NCBI GenBank assembly: GCA_934636245.1
Contig: CAKUAI010000001.1
Coordinates: forward strand, 1 to 64,000
Origin: an uncultured Coriobacteriales bacterium
GTDB taxonomy: Bacteria; Actinomycetota; Coriobacteriia; Coriobacteriales; UMGS124
Direction: 5' to 3'
DNA length: 64,000 bases
The notes beneath the pieces are model-generated. The model was not told where the DNA came from. It searched no databases and was given only the letters and a program-made list of their open reading frames with translations. The position numbers and the translations under genes were made by a program. The stretch's first letter is position 1. The number at the start of each line of letters is the position of its first letter. This document shows positions 57,761 to 64,000 of the stretch, in pieces.

Positions 57761-58828
57761 CTAGAGCTCGATTCCGCTGCTGCACAGACGCCAAAGGCGT
57801 GCCATGAGCTGACTTCGACGCGCCTGCCAGTCATAGCGGCTTTCGCCCGAGCGGTCTTTGATTCCCAAGTAGGTACCAATGCGTCGGAACGTGTCGTCCG
57901 ACATGGCGATGGAGTCAAATTGCTTGGTTGAGAAGGGGAGTACTCGCCAGCCCATTCGTTCGAGAGCGGCGCGTTTGTCGTTGTCACGTGCCCTACGACG
58001 GGGATCAAGGTGGTAGGCGTCGCTGTCGTATTCCATGGCGAGCTGGGCTTGGGGCCATGCGATGTCAACTGAGACGTGTTGCCAACCGTGCACGGCGGCA
58101 TGGCGCTTGTCAATCGTGAGGCCGTAATTGAGCACGGGTTTTGGAATTCCGCGTCCGCCCCATGACCTAGGCACACACATCCGCAGCGCACAGGCAATCT
58201 CACGGCGTGATGCCGCGCCTTCAACTGCATATACGAGTCCAGCCAGAGCTTTCTTGCAGCCATAGGGATTGGACTTGCAAGCCTCCATTATGTAGTCAGA
58301 AAGCTTTTTGAGCGTTGTAAGGGGGCGGGCGGGTGCGAGTGTGCCTGCGTCATCAGGATGCAGGGAGAAGACCGAGCATAGTTCGCTGGCGAACCATGTG
58401 AGCTCGAGTCGGTCAAGCCTTGCGGCGGCCTGCAGATACAGATGTTCTGGGGAACTGAGCATGAGGCCGTTTTCAATCCATACAAGGGACCCCGTGGCCA
58501 GGGGCACATGCGCCTGATGGATGACGCAACCTTCAATGGGTCGACGGGACGCCCCTGGGGCGACAAGGATATGGACCGGATTTGTAATACCAGGGATTTC
58601 ATGAATGCCGTCAGCAAGTTTCAAAGCTCCGAACCGCTCAAATCCTCGTTGCAGTGCTGATAGTTCGGCGGCAGTGGGCGCATGCGAGGGAACAAGGGTG
58701 GCGCGCGACCGAGGCATGCTCAATGGCTTGCGTCGTGCGACAGGGTCGGCCCGTAGCTGGGGGTCGTCGGTAACGCGTGCCGCATGCCAGTATTCCCAGG
58801 CCGACCTGAGACAAAGAACGGTATCCAT
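57761..58828 (-). CDS. Protein with C-terminal DUF559/Vsr-like nuclease-type domain
   Basis: 355 residues. The last ~110 residues match DUF559, a PD-(D/E)XK-like fold: DIAWPQAQLAMEYDSDAYHL, then RARDNDKRAALERMGWRVLP. The E and D within AMEYD and the later K are placed as expected. The N-terminal 240 residues are not recognised, with an Arg-rich region and an LHPDDAG block. Such proteins are common in actinobacteria; the role is unclear and may relate to DNA defence or repair. ATG 58828 is used. The upstream region is the family 2 repeat element, which may influence its expression. Confidence 0.7.
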   Translation of the reverse strand: MDTVLCLRSAWEYWHAARVTDDPQLRADPVARRKPLSMPRSRATLVPSHAPTAAELSALQRGFERFGALKLADGIHEIPGITNPVHILVAPGASRRPIEGCVIHQAHVPLATGSLVWIENGLMLSSPEHLYLQAAARLDRLELTWFASELCSVFSLHPDDAGTLAPARPLTTLKKLSDYIMEACKSNPYGCKKALAGLVYAVEGAASRREIACALRMCVPRSWGGRGIPKPVLNYGLTIDKRHAAVHGWQHVSVDIAWPQAQLAMEYDSDAYHLDPRRRARDNDKRAALERMGWRVLPFSTKQFDSIAMSDDTFRRIGTYLGIKDRSGESRYDWQARRSQLMARLWRLCSSGIEL

Positions 58829-58882
58829 GGGACGGAGCCTACCACTGCGCCGCAGTCCCGCCAAGAGGATTGGGCAAAGCAG

Positions 58883-59090
58883 AAAAAGTGGCCGATACTG
58901 CCGCAAAAACAGGCATCGTGTATCAAATTGATGGGATGAGGATTGGCAGAAACCCGTGTTTGAAGGGGAAATCCGACGGTTTCAACTGGTTTTGGACGGA
59001 AAGTGACCCTATTTGCATGCTGATAGGGGCCTTCTTGGCCAAAAACGTGATACACGATGGGCGAAAATGCGGCAGTATCGGCCATTTTTC
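58883..59090. repeat. MITE-like element, repeat family 2, with long terminal inverted repeats
   Basis: The left arm 58883-58926 (AAAAAGTGGCCGATACTGCC ... GCATCGTGTATCA) and the right arm 59047-59090 (TGATACACGATGGGCG ... GGCAGTATCGGCCATTTTT, split) are inverted copies of ~40 bases. The core is about 120 bases. It has GGCAGAAACCCGTGTTTGA, also found in family 1 copy B. No transposase is visible in the core. A single arm recurs at 43747-43790. Confidence 0.65.
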
Positions 59091-59098
59091 TTGCGCTG

Positions 59099-59205
59099 GC
59101 AGGCTATAGGTATGGAACAGCGGGGCCTGCAAGGTGAATGGCTACTTGAACGGACAGCTCACGAGCAGGCTATAGGTATGGAACAGTGGGACTTGCAAGG
59201 AGTGC
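59099..59205 (+). repeat. Direct repeat, 66-base offset
   Basis: GCAGGCTATAGGTATGGAAC followed by AG(C/T)GGG occurs at 59099 and again at 59165. The gap from the family 2 element to the next gene is otherwise empty. Confidence 0.5.
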
Positions 59206-59589
59206 GGTTGTCGTGCCACCTGAGAAGGCGGCATGCTGCAGGTTGTGTGCGGTCGTACGGTCTTGTTCATCGCTGCCATGCTACATGACAAGGCGACATG
59301 CCTTGATTGATACGTCGTGGGGTTCGAAGCTGATTAGAGAGTGCGATGGCGCTTCGTTTGGCAGGCTGTCCGGTGTTTTCTGCCATATCGTTTCTGTGTT
59401 TGAAGGGTAGGCTCTGTTTCAGCTCGTGGGCTACCCGGTGTTTCTTGGCTGTTGCCTGCTGCGTTGCTATTGTCATTGCGTGCTGTACATGTCGGCCTTC
59501 GTGCTGCCATGTTTGGCGGAATTGCTGCTGAAGCTGGGCGTTTGTGTCCGGTGTCGGTGGTTTCTGTCATGGGGAGAAGGAGATTGGCC

Positions 59590-61305
59590 GTGCCGCAACG
59601 GATGGCTTCAAAATACGCCGAGGGCATGTCTCATTTGGCCGAACAGTGGCCTTACCTGCGCTATCTGGGCCTTGGTGCTTGGTGGGCGTGGATTTGGCTG
59701 TGCTATACGGGCACGGGTCTGTATGCCTTCTGGCCTGATGACGCCCTGTTCGCACGCCAGGTGGGCTCGATGTATTTGTGTTCGACGCCTGCCATCATGT
59801 GCACATTGCTTCTTGCGGCGGCTTTCTGGCGCAAGGTCACGCCTCTTATGTCACGGCGCCACTTTGTTGTGGCGGTGAGCTGCCTGGGAGTTCTCGGCAG
59901 TCTCCTTATTGCGTTTGCCCCTATGGCTCCTGGGTTTCCCATGTTTGAGCTGGGAGCCTTGCTTACTGGTATCGGCACCTCGATTTTGGCGCTCAAGACG
60001 GGTGAGGTGTACGGTACGCTCGGCGGTCGCGAGGTGCTTACGGCAGGCTCCATCTCCCTCATGTTTACGGCGTTTCTTTTCTTCATGGGAAGCGGCATCC
60101 CGCTCACTTGGCAGCCGTTTTTCATCGCGGCGTTGCCGCTGGTGAGTGCATTGCTCTACATCATGCCCGGAGACGACCCCTTTCCCGCTGACGAGCTTCT
60201 TGTGGCTCGAGAGCACGGTGGCCGTCGCGCCCCCGGCATGCGCTCCTTCGTGCGTCTCGTGCTGGCGGCTGCGCTCGTTGCCGTCACTGCTGGTTTTGCG
60301 CGCGGTATCGCTTGCGCCTCTATGCCCGATGACGGCTTTGCCCAGACCGGTGCCGTTACGGCGTTTGCCGTCTTCATGGCCTCTCTTGCCATATGCTTCA
60401 TGATCAACACGGGCGATCTTGTGCGTGCGGTGCGCCGAGTCTACGCGATGCTCGTGGTGCTCGGTGTGGCCGTCATCTTCGCTTCGGCCTTCGGGGTCAA
60501 CCTCATCTGTCTGGGAATCGGCAAAGAGCTCCTTTGGATGATGTTCACCTGTCTCATGGCCTACACCGCTTTTCGCTTTGGATTCTCACCGGTGCGCGCT
60601 TTCGGCATTGGTCAGGCCGTCTACCTGGGGGCAAGCGCGGCTTCGTGGGGCCTGGGCATCTCGTGCGCGCATCTGTTCGACTCGCCTTCGGCCCACCTGG
60701 TGGTCACTGCGGCACTCATGTTTGCCATCGTGGCGCTCTTTGCCTTCGTGTTCACCGATGCCGACATCAAGTTCATCTTCACCTGGAAGCGCGACGGCTC
60801 GGTTGCGGCGCAGGGCAGGGGAGAAGACCAGATGTCTGTGGCTGGCGGGTTCGTCGCGGGCCGTGGCGGTGCATTCGCTGTGCATGGTGAGGCCGCTTGC
60901 GCCGACGTCGGCTCGATGCATGCACCCCATCAGGCTGGATATTCTGTGTCAGCCGCTGCCGGGTTGCCTTGCGATGCCCGCCTGGGCAATGCGGTTGGTG
61001 CTGTCGGGTCATCTTGCGCTGCGCGTTCGGACGGGGCGGCCGCCGGTGCCCTGCTTGACCCCGAGTCCCTTGCGTTGAATCTCGACGCCCTTGAGGCCTG
61101 CATCGCCGCGATCCCCGAGAACGTTGGCATCTCGGCTCGCGAGGCGCAGATCATGTCGCTCTTTGCCCAGGGACGTTCGGCCAACTGGATTGCTGAGGAC
61201 CTCATCATTTCCAAGAACACCGTGCGCAGCCATATTCGGTCTATCTACACCAAGCTCGACGTCCATTCGCGCAAGGAGCTTCTGGAGAAGCTCGCACGGG
61301 GGTAA
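59590..61305 (+). CDS. LuxR-type regulator with multi-helix membrane domain
   Basis: 571 residues. About 12 membrane helices occupy residues 20-395, with a poorly conserved loop rich in Ala/Gly/Val at 400-480. The C-terminal LuxR helix-turn-helix is ISAREAQIMSLFAQGRSANW, then IAEDLIISKNTVRSHIRSIY and TKLDVHSRKELLEK. It is the same architecture as the gene at 16666. GTG 59590 is chosen because GAAGGAG precedes it; ATG 59569 or 59602 are alternatives. No adjacent enzyme gene makes its target obvious; the molybdoenzyme starting at 63241 is a candidate. Confidence 0.85.
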   Translation: MPQRMASKYAEGMSHLAEQWPYLRYLGLGAWWAWIWLCYTGTGLYAFWPDDALFARQVGSMYLCSTPAIMCTLLLAAAFWRKVTPLMSRRHFVVAVSCLGVLGSLLIAFAPMAPGFPMFELGALLTGIGTSILALKTGEVYGTLGGREVLTAGSISLMFTAFLFFMGSGIPLTWQPFFIAALPLVSALLYIMPGDDPFPADELLVAREHGGRRAPGMRSFVRLVLAAALVAVTAGFARGIACASMPDDGFAQTGAVTAFAVFMASLAICFMINTGDLVRAVRRVYAMLVVLGVAVIFASAFGVNLICLGIGKELLWMMFTCLMAYTAFRFGFSPVRAFGIGQAVYLGASAASWGLGISCAHLFDSPSAHLVVTAALMFAIVALFAFVFTDADIKFIFTWKRDGSVAAQGRGEDQMSVAGGFVAGRGGAFAVHGEAACADVGSMHAPHQAGYSVSAAAGLPCDARLGNAVGAVGSSCAARSDGAAAGALLDPESLALNLDALEACIAAIPENVGISAREAQIMSLFAQGRSANWIAEDLIISKNTVRSHIRSIYTKLDVHSRKELLEKLARG

Positions 61306-62391
61306 GGTCGGTATACCTGCTCAAACGGCGCAGCTAGGCGGCTGTGCGGCTGCCGTCCGGGCTCCAATCTTGCGAGGCGCTGTTTGTCTGTCCGGCGTCT
61401 CTTCGTGCGCTCCCTTGTCATCCGGGCTCCAATCATCCAAGTTTCAACATTGAGGGCTGCTGTGTGCCATTTATTCTGTCGACGACGCGCTTCAACAGTC
61501 ATTCAAACTCCAGTATTGAGGGCTGCTGTGTGCGGGTTGTTTCGTTGCCCCTGCTGCCTGAAGCCCTGAATGCTGCGGTGCCTGCGCGGCAGGACGAGTG
61601 TTGTACAGAAGGTCTAGCCGTGAACCTGCAACGGGCTCACTGCTGCCTTGCTTCTATTGCCATAATCTTCTTGTTTGCCTGGCTGACCCCTCTCGTCAAT
61701 CGCGGGAGGGATCAGCGGTTTTTGGCGCGCAAAGCCACTGCGGCGTCGTAGCGTTGCTCCGCTCCGCTTTAGCGAGGTTATGCGTGCGCTGTGGGCGAGC
61801 AAACCCCCGGTCTTTTCTAACCCACAGCAAAACAGACCCAGCTTCCTTTTCAGGTGTCTTCTCTGGGGATCGGACTAGTGCTTCTGTCTCATTTCCGCAT
61901 CTTATCTTGCAACAAGGTGCGTGCAGCCGTTTATTCGGCCGGCCCTTTTTCGGACCGCGCTCCACGACCTGCCTCATGCCTTCCTTTATCCCACACCGAA
62001 ATACGCTCATACATTGCAGTCAGTTGCGTGTTGACATGCAGCGAATTCTGCATGTCACGGTGCGTCTGATGGGTCTGCCATCATCTCGCTGTTTTGCACA
62101 GATGCTAAAAAATGTCATCTACCTGCTCAAATGACAATTGACTAGTCACTTTTCCTGCGAGTGATTATCGGCGGTTCACCCATGGTGAGTGTCGATTCGC
62201 CACCCCACAGACCATGCGCTCACCCTGGGGTGGGTCTGTAGTGTACGAATTGCGCCACGGAGATACGCAAGCGATGGCACGTTCCACACGGACGTGCAAG
62301 ACGCAGCGCGAAACCGGCGGCGCGGGAAGGCAGGCAGGTTCTCTGCACGCATCTGTGCAGCTGAACTCACTCGCAGGGAGGCGCACGTTAG
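61306..62391. repeat. Gene-free 1.1-kb region with direct repeats and hairpins
   Basis: No gene is supported. ATTGAGGGCTGCTGTGTGC occurs exactly at 61449-61467 and 61515-61533 (66-base offset). CCGGGCTCCAATC occurs twice just before them. A perfect CCACCCCA...TGGGGTGG hairpin lies at 62200-62233, and a shorter CTGCAC...GTGCAG hairpin at 62343-62360. GACTAGTC near 62140 lies next to TTGAC and may be part of a promoter. The frames that can be drawn here look random. Confidence 0.45.
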
Positions 62392-63000
62392 ATGACAGAG
62401 CATGACCTTATCAAAGACAACCCGCACCTGAAGAAGCCGGTGATGGTTCTGCTGGGCTTTTTTGAGCAGGCGGGCGATTCCGAAAAGCGTGAGGAGCTCG
62501 AGACTGCAGCGCAGGAGAAGTGGCACACCTCTTTTGGTCGCACCCCCGCAGCTGTCGTGGACATCCTCGTGCGTCGTCGCATGCTCGCCGAGCAGGTTTT
62601 CATCAATGGCGAGGCATATGAAGGCACGCTTGAGGCCGCCCAGACCGACGAGAGCCTGCCCGATGACGTCCAGGTCGAGGTGCGTCTCGCGCTCACCGAG
62701 AAGGGCGAGGACCTGCGCGACGCCTATGCTCCCGGCGCCACGATGCACGCCCTCTATGAGGATCGCCCTGGTTACAGCGAGGTCTTCAACGCGATTCTGT
62801 GGGCCTGCAGCTCTGAGGATGGCGCTTCTCGCGAGGACATCGAGGCGCAGATCACGGAGCTTGAGCCCCTGCAGCCCAACGCCCAGGGCCACAAGACCGT
62901 CTACCCCCAGTACTTCTTCGACGCACTGGAGAGTGCCGGCGGCATCGAGTGGCGTGACGGTGCTTGGAAGATTACGGAGGCGGGGCGTCAGCTCTTGTAG
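62392..63000 (+). CDS. Hypothetical protein, possible winged helix
   Basis: 202 residues, soluble and acidic. It starts MTEHDLIKDNPHLKKPVMVL and has EKWHTSFGRTPAAVVDILVR followed by RMLAEQVFINGEAYEGTLEA, then a second similar unit PQYFFDALESAGGIEWRDGA. The helix-plus-wing pattern fits a DNA- or protein-binding winged helix, but I do not recognise the family. AGGGAGG precedes the ATG at 10-base spacing. It stands alone between the empty region and the palindromic repeat. Confidence 0.6.
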   Translation: MTEHDLIKDNPHLKKPVMVLLGFFEQAGDSEKREELETAAQEKWHTSFGRTPAAVVDILVRRRMLAEQVFINGEAYEGTLEAAQTDESLPDDVQVEVRLALTEKGEDLRDAYAPGATMHALYEDRPGYSEVFNAILWACSSEDGASREDIEAQITELEPLQPNAQGHKTVYPQYFFDALESAGGIEWRDGAWKITEAGRQLL

Positions 63001-63007
63001 GCGCCTG

Positions 63008-63095
63008 CTGTAGCACGGCATCTGCGGCGTTGGATTGAGGCTCACGTACCTGAGTACGCCACGCCTCAATTCGCCTTGCAGCTGACGCACTACGG
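63008..63095. repeat. Long imperfect palindromic element (REP-like)
   Basis: Two ~40-base arms are imperfect inverted copies, with CTGTAGCACGGCATCTGC / CCGTAGTGCGTCAGCTGC as outer parts and a perfect inner ATTGAGGC ... GCCTCAAT (63034-63070) around GTAC. The centre is near 63051. It lies just after the stop of the 62392 gene and before the molybdoenzyme. It could act as a terminator or a mobile palindromic repeat. A further perfect TGCGCG-ATTAA-CGCGCA is at 63146-63162. Confidence 0.65.
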
Positions 63096-63240
63096 CAACC
63101 GCGTTCAAAGGGCGGGCATGGTGTCGCAAACGCGGCATTTTCCTGCGCGATTAACGCGCATCTCCACTTTCATTTTGGTTCCACCCCGTGTACCTGCGGG
63201 TTTGTATATGTACGTTCAACCGTGATAGAGGGAGGAAGTT

Positions 63241-64000
63241 TTGGCAGAGTCGACTATCACCAGGCGTGACTTCGTCAACCTGGCCGCCTTCGGGGCTGCA
63301 GCCGTCGCAATGGCGACGAACGTCGCCCCGAACCTGCTTGCCGCCACTCCGGCGAAGGCAGAGGAAGGCGAGGTCAAGAAGCTGCGTACGATTTGCCGCG
63401 CATGTCTTAACAACTGCGGCGTGATCGCTCACGTCAAGGACGGCAAGGTCGTCAAGCTCGAGGGCGACCCCGACGACCCCATGAACAAGGGCGGCGTGTG
63501 CGCCAAGGGTCTCGCCGGCATTCAGGCGCTCTACAACCCCAACCGCATCAAGTACCCCATGAAGCGCATTGGCGAGCGCGGCTCCAACCAGTGGGAGCGC
63601 ATCTCCTGGGAGCAGGCCATCGACGAGATCTGCGACGTCATGTGGGAGTACTACCAGAAGGAGGGCCCCAAGTCCCTCGTCTGCTCCACGGGTGGCGGCG
63701 GCAACCCCCAGTTCTTCTCGCCGGCACGCTTCCTGTCCGTGTGGGGCGGCGGCAACTTCTTCGAGCCCGGCTGCGCCCAGTGCTACCTGCCGCGTAACCA
63801 CATGGAGTTCTGCCTCAACGGCACGGCCGACACCTCGCTTGCCGACGGCCCTGTCACTGAGGTCTACCTGCCCGGCCTGCTGCCTGAGGACAAGTGCACC
63901 CCCACGAAGTCCTATGTCATGTGGGGCGTCGGTCCTTCCTATCACGGCACCGGCTCCACCGGTCGCGCGGTCACCGACCTGCGCAACGCCGGCATGAAGA
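63241..64000 (+). CDS. Tat-exported molybdopterin oxidoreductase (5' part, runs off the window)
   Basis: At least 253 residues are visible. TTG start at 63241 follows GGGAGG at suitable spacing. Tat signal ITRRDFVNLAAFGAAAVAMA, then the [4Fe-4S] motif C-R-A-C-L-N-N-C with a later Cys in GGVCAKG. RISWEQAIDEI and CSTGGGGNPQ mark the DMSO-reductase superfamily. CAQCYLPRNHMEFCLNG is at the region that usually ligates Mo, where a Cys is plausible; this differs from the DmsA-like Ser at 9859. It resembles anaerobic reductases/dehydroxylases of this superfamily in gut Eggerthellaceae, but the substrate is unknown. Confidence 0.83.
   Translation, partial: MAESTITRRDFVNLAAFGAAAVAMATNVAPNLLAATPAKAEEGEVKKLRTICRACLNNCGVIAHVKDGKVVKLEGDPDDPMNKGGVCAKGLAGIQALYNPNRIKYPMKRIGERGSNQWERISWEQAIDEICDVMWEYYQKEGPKSLVCSTGGGGNPQFFSPARFLSVWGGGNFFEPGCAQCYLPRNHMEFCLNGTADTSLADGPVTEVYLPGLLPEDKCTPTKSYVMWGVGPSYHGTGSTGRAVTDLRNAGMK

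Noticed and set aside
59099..61533. CRISPR array suggested by repeated short sequences
   Set aside because: Only two copies of each repeat, different from one another, with no regular spacers and no cas genes nearby.
61696..62010. Minus-strand frame of 104 codons in the 1.1-kb gap
   Set aside because: No plausible ribosome-binding site or domain, and composition is like random sequence. The region is better described as non-coding.

Overview
The window reads as chromosome of a high-GC anaerobic actinobacterium of the class Coriobacteriia, most likely family Eggerthellaceae. This is inferred from gene content, since I could not run a search. The pointers are several Tat-exported FAD reductases, two Tat-exported DMSO-reductase-family molybdoenzymes, c-type heme motifs, two 'membrane module plus LuxR helix-turn-helix' regulators, and the PdxS/PdxT route to vitamin B6. 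No CRISPR array, tRNA gene, intact insertion sequence or prophage was seen.

Layout. 1-142: probable 3' tip of a 23S rRNA followed by a terminator. 508-7933: housekeeping genes (UbiB-like kinase, pdxT-pdxS, a secreted trigger-factor-like isomerase lipoprotein, a cation efflux protein, thioredoxin). 8150-9485: an exported two-repeat protein and a small helix-turn-helix protein. 9859-18270: a coherent respiratory locus with DmsA-like catalytic subunit, DmsB-like ferredoxin, TorD/DmsD-type chaperone, a heme-motif histidine kinase, an OmpR-type regulator and a LuxR membrane regulator. 18330-25215: TetR plus MFS efflux, AIM24-like protein, TtcA, DUF5131 and LysR. 25476-30005: a small redox cluster (CMD/cupin protein, flavodoxin, truncated aldo-keto reductase, exported flavoprotein, MerR). 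30406-33863: DEAD-box helicase, a helix-turn-helix remnant and a TetR/membrane-protein pair. 34100-36767: three exported rhodanese/isochorismatase-like proteins, two lacking an expected catalytic residue. 37213-40166: a triheme cytochrome fused to a sulfite-oxidase-type molybdopterin domain, followed by a second stand-alone domain of that type. 40473-46637: MerR, an ABC-exporter remnant, a Fic protein, repeat elements, an exported flavoprotein with a C-terminal heme motif, and a TetR. 46927-51516: a heterodimeric ABC exporter with its MarR regulator. 51743-58828: LysR/flavoprotein, an acetamidase-permease operon and a DUF559-type protein. 59590-64000: second LuxR membrane regulator, about 1.1 kb without genes, a hypothetical protein, a palindromic repeat and the 5' part of another molybdoenzyme.

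How the parts fit: the window is dominated by extracytoplasmic electron-accepting enzymes, most with a regulator of their own next door (kinase/response regulator, LysR, TetR, MerR, LuxR). That suggests an organism living by respiration of varied organic or S/N-oxide acceptors, with each reductase under separate control. Least explained are the triheme/molybdopterin gene pair with the adjacent exported rhodanese trio, the heme-tailed flavoprotein, and at least two families of short inverted-repeat elements in the intergenic DNA.
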